The notes under the pieces are model-generated. The model saw only the letters and a list, made by a program, of their open reading frames with translations, was not told where the DNA came from and ran no database searches. From contig NC_084895.1 of the NCBI RefSeq assembly GCF_958979055.1, forward strand, positions 3,923,501 through 3,987,500: 64,000 nt of DNA, in the 5' to 3' direction. Position numbers and translations under genes: made by a program. Position 1 is the first letter of the stretch. The number at the start of each line of letters is the position of its first letter. Below are positions 23,122 through 33,378 of the stretch, piece by piece. This DNA comes from Alnus glutinosa. Lineage: Eukaryota; Streptophyta; Magnoliopsida; Fagales; Betulaceae.

Positions 23122-24442
23122 CAGGGTCGGCTCTTTCCCTAGGTCGCCTAAGGCCCCGGTGGACATAGCACCCTTGTGTTTTCTTTTTGTCACTTCAAAA
23201 TTATTGTAGCTCTTAAAATTACAGTTGGATCAAAATCAAATAGTAGTATATTATAAATTCAATCGTGATTTTAAAAATCATATTAATTTGAAGGGGACAA
23301 AAAAAAGACATAAAAGTGATATGTAATATTACTTCTATATGAGGTTCTTCCTTACGTGTTTCCTACCTTTTCTCTTTTTAGTCAATTGTTATGTTGAATA
23401 ATTAGTCCTTACTAATTATTAAAAAAAATTATCATTACTCGTAATTGAAAGTGTTAGATGATCTTATTACAAAAATGAAGCTCCTTTGATGAATTAGGTT
23501 CAATTATTCTTTTATGTAAATTTTTTTAATAATAAATATTTGTTAGAAATATGCATTGAATATGATAAACTTGAAAAAAAAATTTAATTAAATCTAAAAA
23601 GGAAATTCTAAACAAATCTAATACTAGCAATAATAATAATATTGAATCTCAAAAGCATAAAAAATAAAAAGAGATTAAATCAGAATATAATATAAAATTT
23701 AAAAATATTTGATATTTAAATATAAAAAATGCCTTACATAAAATTTTCTCTTAAGGGTTCTTTTGGATTTGCGATTTCAAAAAGTGCGATTTAAAATTAT
23801 AATTTTAAAATGTACGATTTGAAAAAAGTGATTTTTAAAAATGCAGTTAAGCGTTTGGCAAAATTACAGTTTAGCATTTAAAATTGCAAATTAACTTTTA
23901 AAATTTTGCGTTTTTAAAAAAGCACCATCTTTCCTGCGATTTGAAAAAGTAGATTTTATACGTTTTCAAATTGCAATTTTTAAAAATGCAGTTCCCAAAC
24001 GATTTATGTTCTACGATTTTGTTTAAAATCGCACTTATTGTCTACTAAATCACAATTCAAAACGCACCCTAAGAGTACTAGTAGCAAATATTCTATAGAT
24101 AAGTCACTTTCCTAAATATAGGAAAAATGTCCAAAAATCACAAAAAATTCTCCGTAGCAAATTCCCTACAAGTTTCCCAATGCATTGGAAAGCAGTGTAG
24201 CATTTCCAATGATTATTATAATCCTAAATTCGATTCTCTTTCCTCTTTCCTCTCATCTCTCTTTTCTTATAATAATAAAATGAAAGAAAAGAAAAAAGTA
24301 AAAATAAAAAAAAAATATTTTAATAATTTTAAAAAAAATTAAGAAATGTTATTGTGAGGAAAGTGTTTTTAGATAAAATCCTTAAATTTAAAAAAAAATG
24401 GTTAGATATCAGTGTGCCTCACGATACATGAAGCCGGCCCTA
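23122..24442. mobile_element. Non-autonomous hAT-like element in the ERF-a promoter
   Basis: Ends CAGGGTCGGCT and AGCCGGCCCTA are imperfect inverted repeats, flanked by an imperfect 8-bp duplication (ATCAACTC at 23114-23121, ATCATCCC at 24443-24450). The uninterrupted site is seen upstream of ERF-c near 32895 and of the orphan promoter near 39905. It has no transposase. Nested inside are a Tourist-like MITE (23755-24069) and a diverged M1 Mutator-like MITE (about 23155-23335). Confidence 0.75.
23755..24069. mobile_element. Tourist-like MITE nested in the hAT element
   Basis: 315 bp, GGGTTCTTTTGGATTTGCG to AAACGCACCC, flanked by TAA on both sides (23752-23754 and 24070-24072). Same family as 2481-2794 and of nearly the same length, so both are close to full length. 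Confidence 0.75.
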
Positions 24443-24560
24443 ATCATCCCTACCCTTTGGGTACAAAGTGTACAAGAAACATTGCTCTACCGTCAAATCT
24501 GACTCAATTTGGCTGGCTGTTGCGACCAAATTTGAATTCCTAAAAAAAGTTGAGAAATCC
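24443..24560 (+). promoter_or_regulatory. Proximal promoter and leader of ERF-a
   Basis: Continues the shared ERF upstream region after the hAT insertion: AAGAAACATTGCTCTACCGTC, TGACTCAATTTGGCTGGCTG and AAATTTGAATTCCTAAAAAA just before the ATG. Type-A layout: it lacks the (AT)n TATA-like run that lies 85-87 bp before the ATG in ERF-d, -e and -f. Confidence 0.6.
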
Positions 24561-24929
24561 ATGGAGGCCGGGAAGAGGAAGAGAGCAGGTAATGAAGAGG
24601 AGGGAAGAGAAGCTCGTTACCGGGGAGTTCGCCGGCGGCCATGGGGGAAGTTTGTGGCGGAGATACGTGACTCTTCAAGAAATGGGGCTCGCCAGTTTCT
24701 GGGAAAATTTGATACAGCGGAAGAGGCGGCAAGAGCTTATGACCAAGCTGCTTTTGCTTCCCGTGGCCATCAAACTATCCTCAACTTCCCAAATGAGTAC
24801 CAACATCATCATCAAAACTCGAGCTCTTCGTCGGCAACTATGGCATCCTTATCGTCGTCCTTCTCCTCTTCAGGTGCTCCTGGCCGGAGTAGCTGTTTGT
24901 CGAGTGGACAAGAAGGGGAAGATAAGTAA
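24561..24929 (+). CDS. ERF-a, AP2/ERF factor lacking the EDLL end
   Basis: Intronless open frame of 122 aa, a putative DNA-binding regulator of the ethylene-response-factor family. Basic N-terminus ([15 protein letters not shown]), AP2/ERF domain from about Y20 to F76 ([13 protein letters not shown], then [13 protein letters not shown] and ILNFPNEY), then His/Gln and Ser-rich linker. Start chosen because all intact copies share it. Two problems: the C-terminus ends in GQEGEDK, where intact copies continue into an EDLL-type motif, because the sequence switches after GGGGAAG to repeat R; and residue 46, Trp in the intact copies (LWLGTF), is Phe here (QFLGKF), with A32 to V. It may still bind DNA weakly and act without an activation motif, or be a pseudogene. 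Its promoter is split by a 1.3-kb hAT element. Confidence 0.75.
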   Translation: MEAGKRKRAGNEEEGREARYRGVRRRPWGKFVAEIRDSSRNGARQFLGKFDTAEEAARAYDQAAFASRGHQTILNFPNEYQHHHQNSSSSSATMASLSSSFSSSGAPGRSSCLSSGQEGEDK

Positions 24930-26610
24930 GGTTGTAAATTTTAGTGTTGGATTTCCAATTTCACTTAAGGATCTCAAGGTGTAGGTGCTGTATGAAGTTA
25001 GGATAAAGAAAAGGTTCATCTAAGCAACAATTGAACTCTGGATGGCAATTTATCTGCTGATTTCTTGTGTTTTCCACAATGCTTTTGTTTTCTTCTTGAT
25101 TAGGATAACAGTGTAGACTACTTGGAGTAAATTAGTTATAGGCAAGAAAAGGGTGCAAGTGAAGTTTCCCCAAATTTTTAACATGCAAAGACCAAGTAAG
25201 GTGCAAGGTTCTGAATCTTTTCTTGGTGATTTTGATTTGCCTTTGCAATTGGAGCATGAATTTATGAATTAAACGGTGAGTTTTAGGTTGAAGATTAAGC
25301 GACATTGGTTTGTGTGTGGAACTTGGGGGTAGGACCCGTAAATCCCTCACTGCGTGTCTCTAATTTTGTCTCAATTCGTGTGTGGAATAATGATGCTTGT
25401 TCTTGGATTTAATGTGAATGTTAGTGTGTTGGTTAATTGAAGCTTGGATTTTCTATCATGCTCGACAGTGTGGGGTAGTACGATTTGGGGATTTTGTTAT
25501 GGGATTCACTCGATCCTTGACGGGTTCGCATGTTCGGAGTTCATAAAGGAGGACAAAGTGTTTGTAATAATTCCTCTAAGACCTTTTGGTATATGTGCTG
25601 TGTTGAGGTTGCTTGAGTAGAGTTGATTTTCGTAATTGTTATAAAAATCTGTAAGGTTTGAATAATTTTGGATCCTTGAAATTTTGTAACATTTAAAATG
25701 AAAATCAAGGAGAGAAGAATTGGATGACATAGATCCACATGAGTTTGATTGTTTATGAACTTCTTATATTGGCTATGTTGGAATTTGAAAATTGGTTGCC
25801 TTAAATGTTTCTAAATCAATTTTAGTGAACTATGAGATCTAAATTGATGATGTTGCTCTCTTTAAACATTTGGGTTATTGAGATTTTGAGTTGTGATGAG
25901 TTTTGTGTTGATAATGAAACTTTGTAATTGCTGGAATGTTGAAGAATGATTATGACATGCTAATCGAACATACAGGGGCCTGATAATGTGGATTGACTTG
26001 ATTTTTTTTGCTAAGATAAAAGCCTTCTTAAGTGGAGAGGGAGAGACACAAAGGTTTGGTGACTTTGTGTGTAGACTGAATCTGTCCAAGGGGAGAGTAC
26101 CATGTGTTTCATCTTTTAGGTTCATGCATGGCAAGAAATGGGTTTTGGATGATGCTATAGGCTTAAGGGGTGGGTTTCATACATAAGAATAGAATGTTTG
26201 AAGCTGCCATATGAGACATTTGTGTTAGTAATTGAGTGTTTTACCATGTTTCGAATGTGAGCAGTAAGAAATTTCAAATTACTGGCTGTTCTGGTTTGTT
26301 AGGGTAATAGCATGAGAATATTTATGAATGTCATGGAAGTCTCTTTGCTCTCGACGGTTTTGAGGAAATTTTGTTGCATGCTTGATGTGTTATGGTTTTA
26401 TGCATGCAAAGGAATGTCTTGCCTGATGGTGATCTGGTTTCTTGTGCCTGAGTTTTTTCCATTATATGTTTTTATTATACAAATTTTATTTCAATAAAAT
26501 TTCAGTATAAATGTGCACCGAATTTGATTATCTTTTGAATATCCTCTAAATACATTCTTGTGATCTAATCTAGGGGGAAGGTAGCTAATCCCACTCATAA
26601 ACTACCAGGT
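24930..26610. repeat. Repeat R, copy a (longest form)
   Basis: AT/GT-rich sequence fused to the truncated 3' end of ERF-a. It recurs at 26998-28330, 33379-34710 and in part at 44557-45330. This copy carries 339 bp (24996-25334) that the next two copies lack, with a 2-bp GA microhomology at the deletion point. It ends near AGGTAGCTAATCCCACTCAT and GTGAGGGAACACA, the same sequence that opens element G in other copies. Short open frames exist on both strands but differ between copies. It may be the 5' part of a very long LTR; I do not recognise it. Confidence 0.7.
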
Positions 26611-26620
26611 GAGGGAACAC

Positions 26621-26997
26621 AAGAGGAGGGAAGAGGAGGGAAGAGGGAGAGAGCAGGTAATGAAGAGGAGGGAAGAGAAGCTCGTTTCCGGGGAGTTCGC
26701 CGGCGGCCATGGGGGAAGTTTGCGGCCGAGATACGTGACCCTTCAAGAAATGGGGCTCGCCAGTGTGTGGGAACATTTGATACAGCGGAAGAGGCGGCAA
26801 GAGCTTATGACCGAGCTGCTTTTGCTTCCCGTGGCCATCAAGCTATCCTCAACTTCCCAAATGAGTACCAAAATCATCATCAAAACTCGAGCTCTTCGTC
26901 GGCATCTATGAAATCCTTATCGTTGTCCTCCTCCTCTTCAGGTGCTCCTGGCCGGAGTAGTTGTTTGTCGAGTGGACAAGAAGGGGAAGATAAGTAA
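26621..26997 (+). pseudogene. ERF-b, start-less AP2/ERF copy
   Basis: The AP2 frame is open from the junction with repeat R to the stop at 26995-26997 ([20 protein letters not shown], then [17 protein letters not shown]), but the promoter, leader and ATG are missing. Upstream, the frame runs into the R/G repeat and reaches a stop with no ATG. The join falls in a run of GAGGAGGGAAGA, which is also present in the normal gene, so short homology may have guided the event. Residues LWLG are CVG here, so the conserved second tryptophan of the domain is lost. The C-terminus ends GEDK without EDLL, as in ERF-a and -c. Confidence 0.85.
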
Positions 26998-28330
26998 GGT
27001 TATAAATTTTAGTGTTGGTTTTCCAATTTCACTTAAGGATCTCAAGGTGTAGGTGCTGTATGACCCGTAAATCCCTCACTGCATGTCTCTAATTTTGTCT
27101 CAATTCGTGTGTGGAATAATGATGTGTGTTCTTGGATTTACTGTTAATGTTAGTGTGTTGGTTAATTGAAGTTTGGATTTTCTATCATGCTCGACAGTGT
27201 GGGGTAGTACAATTTGGGGATTTTGCTATGGGATTCACTCAATCCTTGATGGGTTTGCATATTAGGAGTTCATAAAGGAGGACAAAGTGTTTGTAATAAT
27301 TCCTCTAAGACCTTTTGGTATATGTGATGTGTTGAGGTTGCTTCTGTAGAGTTGATTTTCGTAATTGTTATAAAAATCTGTTAAGGTTTGAATAATTTTG
27401 GATCCTTGAAATTTTGTAACATTTAAAATGAAAATGAAGGAGAGAAGAATCGGATGACATAGATCCAGATGAGTTTGATTGTTTATGAACTTCATATATT
27501 GGCTATGTTGGAATTTGAAAATTGGTTGCCTTACATGTTTCTAAATCAATTTTAGTGTACTATGAGATCTAAATTGATGATGTTGCTCTCTTTAAACAAT
27601 TGGGTTATTGAGATTTTAAGTTGTGATGAGTTTTTTGTTGATCATGAAACTTAGTAATTGCTGGAATGTTGAAGAAAGATTATGACATGGTAATCGAACA
27701 TATAGGGGCCTGATAATGTGGATTGACTTGAATTTTCTTGCTAAGATAAAAAGCCTTCTTAAGTGGAGAGGGAGAGACAGAAAGGTTTGGTGACTTTGTG
27801 TGTAGACTGAATCTGTCCAAGGGGAGAGTACCATGTGTTTTCATCTTTTAGGTTCATGGATGGCAAGAAATGGGTTTTGGATGATGCTATAGGCTTAAGG
27901 GGTGGGTTTCATACATAAGAATGGAATGTTTGAAGCTGCCATATGAGACTTTTGTGTTAGTAATCGAGTGTTTTACCATGTTTCGAATGTGAGTAGTAAG
28001 AAATTTCAAATTACTGGTTGTTCTGGTTTAATAGGGTAATAGCATGAGAATATTTATGAATGTCATGGGAGTCTCTTTGCTCTCGACGATTTTGAGGAGA
28101 TTTTGTTGCATGCTTGATGTGTTATGGTTTTATGCATGCAAAGGAATGTCTCGCCTGATGGTGATCTGGTTTCATGTGCCTGAGTTTTTTCCATTATATG
28201 TTTTTATTATACAAATTTTATTTCAATAAAATTTCAGTATAAATGTGCACCGAATTTGATTATCTTTTGAATATCCTCTAAATATATTCTTGTGATCTAA
28301 TCTAGGTTGAAGGTAGCTAATCCCACTCAT
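26998..28330. repeat. Repeat R, copy b
   Basis: Same as copy a but with the 339-bp deletion. It ends at a stretch with TTTCAATAAAATTTCAGTATAAATG (a polyadenylation-like signal about 28225) before the boundary block CTAATCCCACTCATAAAA. Continuous with element G. Confidence 0.7.
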
Positions 28331-29408
28331 AAAACACCAGGTAAAGAACACAACCTTAAAAACTCCGACATAAATCTTATTATACTTTTCTAAGAAAAAG
28401 TCGGAAATTTTCTAAACTTCATTTTTAATGTTTCTAGAGTTACTTGCCTTTTTATATTTCAACCTTGATAAATTTTCTTGTCATAAAATGTGATTAGAAT
28501 CTCATGTGGTCATATGAAGTTGGTGAAATTATACAGTTATAAATGAGTTCTCAATTTACATATATATATGAATAAAGTTTTACCCCGCAACACCATAATG
28601 TTACAATTAATCCGGATCATGTGTTATATGGATACTATGGCAACCACACCGAAGGGCGGATGCATGAAGGTGTGGGCTATCAGCCAGGTGGCCTTCACCT
28701 AGGGAAGCCCCCTTCCGGTAAAGCTCTCCCCTGTAGCGACAGGATAAGCCCATGTGGGTCTTTTGGGACAAGCCAAACATGCGTCGCTCATGGTTAAAAG
28801 TAAAGTTGGGACAAAAAAGGGTTAATTATACATGATAAAGAAATAACAATTATATTCTTCATTATTTGATTTAAATTCTTTTATCCGTAAGGTTTGTTGT
28901 GTTATTGAGTTGTACTACTATTATTATGTTGTGTTACTTACTGAGTTGTTGAACTCACCCATTTTTCTTCTAAACTTTTCAGTTGACTATTTTCATAATC
29001 GTCTCCTAGTCGGGATTCCAATTGGGGTCGCAACGTTTAACGACCTAGAGTTTTGGCTTATTGATGAGGATCATTGGGTTTATGTCTGTTTTGAATAATA
29101 ATATTTCATAGGGACCTTTTCTTTTTGATTATGTATAGCTTAAAACACTGTAGGCTGGATTTTTAAAGCGGATGGCAATGACCTCCCTATAACGTAGATC
29201 TTCATAGACCGGACCAACTTTTGATATATTGTATAGTGTTTTCTTTTGTTGATCCCTTGTATTGTTTTGTACTAACCTAAAATTGCAATATATATAAAAG
29301 TAGGATGAAGTTAATTCTCTTATCTTGTGTTATTTCTTGAAAATGTGTGGATGTTCTTTTATTTGTATAGTTCACGTTTTCCCTATATCCCGAAACGGGG
29401 GCATGACA
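28331..29408 (+). mobile_element. Gypsy-like LTR segment G, copy b
   Basis: About 1.08 kb ending in GGGGGCATGACA, the CA end expected of an LTR, followed directly by block D (AATCCCTT). Typical plant Ty3/gypsy LTR features are seen: a pyrimidine-rich stretch ending TTTTCAG after TTGTTGAACTCACCCATTT, and an AATATATATAAAAG-like block near the end. Copies: 34711-35816 and 45331-47384. No gag or pol is present. R plus G may together be one long LTR, since they are always joined in the same order. A possible AATCC duplication flanks G but the left end lacks TG. Confidence 0.55.
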
Positions 29409-31300
29409 AATCCCTTCCGTCCTGAGTCAGGGCGATAGTTCACATACATACCATGATACTGCAGCTCCATCTAAGAGAATGTAGCACACCAAATTCTTAG
29501 TCAGATTTCTCATCATAATTAACACAATATCCCTACGTGCTACCCAGCAGATCACAAGGATACTGTGACCAAACCTAGATTCTTAAGAGCCATATTATTT
29601 AGAAAAAGATGCTTATAGGAAAAGCAAGTCTGCTGTTTTAGTTTAGTTAGTTAAGCCAATTTCGGCATGGTCATTTGCCTCTTAAACCATGACAGCTTAT
29701 AGAAAGTTGAACTGGAGAAGTCAGTACTGAGGAATCTATATTTGAAAGTTTGTAGGCATAAAAAGTTCTAGCCTTTTGAAAGGACTTGTGTTTTGGGGCC
29801 AGCAGAAACACTCTGAAGCCCAGTTACAGATAATAAGTAGAACCTACAGAACAACAAAGATAACCAATTCAAAAACAATAAATGGACTATTGCAATTATG
29901 AGCAGGTCTTCTGTGGAGATGTCCAGATTTGATGTGTCTATCAGAAGAAACTCTTTATCTGACATCTTGGGAAATAGTATTGAGTAGCCATTCTTCATCT
30001 TTGAATCAGTTCACATGATTGCTGAGGAAAAAAGGAATAAAAGAAAAACAAATCTATTTGCATGATCGTGTGCATTCCTCTCTATCCATATGTGGGAGAT
30101 ATGTTCCATCAAATCCAGTTTCAAGAGCAAAACAAGAAGAGATTTTGCTTTCCAGTTGCTTTGAGCCCATCCGATTTCTGCATTCCATTCATCAGTAGAA
30201 CAAACATCCTTGATTTACCCAATAGGTATGATCCTCATCCTCTGGGCTTGGTACCATATGTTCACACTAGCAGTTTGGCATTTTCATGGCTGACTCATTT
30301 GTGATCCTTTGACCATAGTTGCGCAGTAGGGGACCATCTGGATGATTGGCATTTCACAAACACCCTGTCACCAAAAAAAGAAAAAGAAAAAAGGTATGGC
30401 CAGTAGAGCCTGGCTATAAAGGTCAAACTCCATGACCCCCTTAAGATCAACTGCTGGGTATAAAAATAGTGGACTTGAGGAATTGGGGATCACAATTCTT
30501 CATGAGCCGGTGCTGGCCTTGAGGCCTGGGACTCTTTAGGTGGGCCGTGGGCCGGTACTGGCCTCGAGGCCCGAGATTTTTTAGATGGCTTGCGTTTGAG
30601 TGAGATTATTCCAAACAATGCTCAACTTCTTGAAAAATAATTTTTCGTTTGCGTCAGATACTGAAAATTTTTCCTGAAAAATAATTTTCTTGAGAGCATT
30701 TTACATCAAAAAAAAAATTAAAAAAAAAAAATCTCTAGATGTCAAATTCTTGTTCCAGAAAAGCAACTAATACATAGAGGTCATGCAAAAGTAATCCTCT
30801 GCTGCAAAACCACAAACATGGAACATAAAATCAGATCAAGACATTAAAAAAAATAATAATAAAAAATAAAAATTCAAAGCTTATATTTTTTTGTATCAGG
30901 GTTTCCTAGGCTCACCTATAGCCAGACAGTTCCTTGGGATGGCTTATATTGCTAAGACTAGTGACATAAAATGGCATTGAGGGATGGTGATCAATCTGAA
31001 ACACTACCCTAAGGTTCTTCACAAAGCAATCTATGCTCTACGAGTTCTCTACAAAGAATTTAACCAAAATGATTCCCCTGATTGGATTAACGCAAATGCG
31101 TTAATGGTGAACTTTTCTTAGGAAAAGGAAATAAATTTCCTGCCCTAAGATGCATATTATATCCCTAATCAAAATGCTTTAGAAACTATAACAAAGAATA
31201 TATTTTTTGTTTCTCTAAATCTCAAGTTTTTGCTTCTCTCTAAGAGTTTCCACACCGAATGTCTACTCGATTGGTTTAACGTATTTAGAGTTGGGTCTTT

Positions 31301-31340
<40 letters not shown>

Positions 31341-31505
31341 GATGACATGGCACTTGCTGACATGGATGCATGACGTGTCAGATGACAAATTGTTAATTTT
31401 GACAATAGAGTGACTGAATGTCTTATTTAAAATTTGGCAAAACTTAAAAACCTTATTCTTGAAATTGGAAATTCAAATACTAAATTCAAATTAGATAAAA
31501 TATAG
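29409..31505. repeat. Duplicated block D, copy 2
   Basis: Near-complete repeat of 15406-17445, including the GCCGGTGCTGGCCTTGAGG stretch (about 30506 here, about 16490 there). Differences are small indels and homopolymer length, for example a T-run of about 38 at 31300-31337. No gene supported. Confidence 0.8.
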
Positions 31506-31524
31506 AATATTTTATCCATGTCAG

Positions 31525-31985
31525 ATTTGCGGCAAAACAAATAGATCATCAAGCTTTGAACTGCTATCACCGGCATAGATTTTTCTTATCAAATTAAGGA
31601 GGCATCCTCCATCTCAATTGGCTGCAATGACAACTCATACCCATGTCGTATTTAAAGGAGAACAACTTTGGTATCTTGATAGTGGTGCTAACAATCATGT
31701 GACTGATGATCTTGAGAACTTGACCATGCAGCAACCTAACCAAGAAAATGAAAATGTCAATGTTGGCAATGACAATGTTCTACAGATATGACAACCAATA
31801 CTGTTTATTCTGTAATTGTTATACCTCATACTAAATTATTTCTTGATGATATTTTACATTGTCCCAATACTTCATATAATCTCATTTCTTTTCAAAAGAT
31901 TTGCCAAAGCATGATTTGTTATTTCAATTTTCATATCTTCTTCTTTTGTCATTAAGGACTTGCTCACCAAAGAGGTACTTCTACG
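31525..31985 (+). mobile_element. Ty1/copia gag-protease relic
   Basis: Broken frames encode a zinc-knuckle start (CQICGKTN), the copia protease signature WYLDSGANNHVTD near 31670-31705 (active-site DSGA) and part of the GAG-pre-integrase region (DILHCPNTSYNLISFQKICQ near 31845-31905). Stops and frameshifts separate the pieces. No LTRs or integrase follow. Confidence 0.8.
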
Positions 31986-32089
31986 AGTAGTGGCAGAGCC
32001 ACATGAAGGCCTGTGTGGGCCATGGCTCCTAAATCCAAATTGTAATGTGAGTGCAAAACAATGCAACAAAAACTCTTTCACAAATAGTT

Positions 32090-32657
32090 ACCTAAATTGT
32101 TCGAAGTATAGAAGAGCATTAGGTTTGACAATATGAAGCCCAATCCATGCAATATTCCTCGCATTATGGCAGCCGCCACCCCCCTCCCCCCCCCCAAGGT
32201 TTTTCTAAAGTTAATTAAAATGCAATTGTGGATAAGAAGAAGGGGCGGATTGGATATGACCTTGTTGTTAAGGATCAAGAGAGGGTTGTCTTAGCTACAC
32301 GGAGCACTACCAAAAATTTTTTTAGTTATACCTAAGGTGGCTAAAGCGTTGGCAGCTCTCCATGCCGTGGAAACAAATAAAGAGATGGGCTTTCATGATA
32401 TAATTCTAGAGGAAGATGCTCTACAGATTATCAATGCAATTAAAGCGATATGTAACAATTGGAGCAGCTTTGGTCATATTATAGATGGCATCAAACTGAA
32501 GCTGAGGCAACTGCGATCTTTGAGAATTGACCATGTTAAGCGGGATGCAAATGCAACAATTCATACAATAGGCAAAAAGACTATTGTGTGTATCATAGAT
32601 AGAGTTTGGGTTAAAGAAATTTCAAATTGTATTTGTCGTATTATATCTAGAAAGCTT
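32090..32657 (+). mobile_element. 3' fragment of the LINE (RNase H region), second copy
   Basis: Homologous to 22165-22690: ACAATATGAAGCCCAATCCATGC at the start, then KALAALHAVE, EEDALQIINAIK and IDHVKRDANATIHTI in one 115-aa frame (32337-32684). It breaks off at AAGCTTTT and joins the ERF-c promoter directly; about 200 bp present in the ERF-a unit (22690-22888) is missing. It marks the left part of the duplicated unit. Confidence 0.85.
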
Positions 32658-32659
32658 TT

Positions 32660-33009
32660 TCATGAGAAAAATATGTTAAGTTAAAATCATAAGGTTTTAA
32701 TTCCATTCCCCTTTATGTCCCGGTGCATGTATGATGTATGACAGGATGACAAGTACCATGACGGTCAAAAGCAATTTCTTTGACAGAATAAATAGTGGAA
32801 GAATCGAAGTCTCGTTCTGCTTTGACTCTTTGATCAGGAAGCTTCCTGGCGATGGCAAATTCCAACCGTCTGATCTGGCTCAAATTATTACGATCATCCC
32901 TACACTTGTGTGCACAAGAAACATCGCTTTACCGTCAGATTTGACTCAATTTGGCTGGCTGTTGCGACTTGCGACCAAATTTGAATTCCTAAAAAACGTT
33001 GAGAAATCC
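32660..33009 (+). promoter_or_regulatory. Promoter and leader of ERF-c
   Basis: Uninterrupted type-A upstream region: TCATGAGAAAAATATGTTAAG, TTTATGTCCCGGTGCATG, ATAAATAGTGGAAGAATC, CTTCCTGGCGATGGCAAATT, then TCCCTACACTTGTG, TTTACCGTCAGATTTGACTC (a W-box-like TTGACT) and GGCTGGCTGTTGCGA. No TATA-like (AT)n run. It shows the empty site of the hAT element in ERF-a. Confidence 0.65.
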
Positions 33010-33378
33010 ATGGAGGCCGGGAAGAGGAAGAGAGCAGGTAATGAAGAGGAGGGAAGAGAAGCTCGTTACCGGGGAGTTCGGCGGCGGCCATGGGGGTAGT
33101 TTACGGCGGAGATACGTGACCCTTCAAGAAATGGGGCTCGCCAGTGTGTGGGAACATTTGATACAGCGGAAGAGGCGGCAAGAGCTTATGACCGAGCTGC
33201 TTTTGCTTCCCGTGGCCATCAAGCTATCCTCAACTTCCCAAATGAGTGCCAAAATCATCATCAAAACTCGAGCTCTTCGTCGGCATCTATGAAATCCTTA
33301 TCGTTGTCTTCCTCCTCTTCAGGTGCTCCTGGCCGGAGTAGTTGTTTGTCGAGTGGACAAGAAGGGGAAGATAAGTAA
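33010..33378 (+). pseudogene. ERF-c, AP2/ERF pseudogene with an in-frame stop
   Basis: The ATG and first 29 codons match the intact genes, but the Lys codon of PWGKF is TAG (33097-33099), ending translation inside the AP2 domain. The frame then stays open to 33378. Downstream residues include CVG in place of WLG and the EDLL-less end GEDK, both shared with ERF-b, so b and c are sister copies that had already lost function-related residues before duplication. Followed by repeat R copy c. Confidence 0.9.

Noticed and set aside
24550-24984. A 100-144 aa frame beginning MRNPWRPGR or MKRREEKL, repeated at every ERF copy
   Set aside because: It is the +1 reading of the ERF gene. It recurs only because the gene is duplicated, and it has no recognisable domain while the true frame is a canonical AP2 protein.
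25986-28229. Small genes in repeat R (such as the 61-aa frame starting MRIFMNVM)
   Set aside because: The frames are conserved only as far as the repeat itself is conserved, have no domain, and lie in sequence joined to LTR-like DNA.
28331-29408. Integrated plant pararetrovirus
   Set aside because: No movement-protein, coat or reverse-transcriptase motif is present; LTR-type ends explain segment G better.
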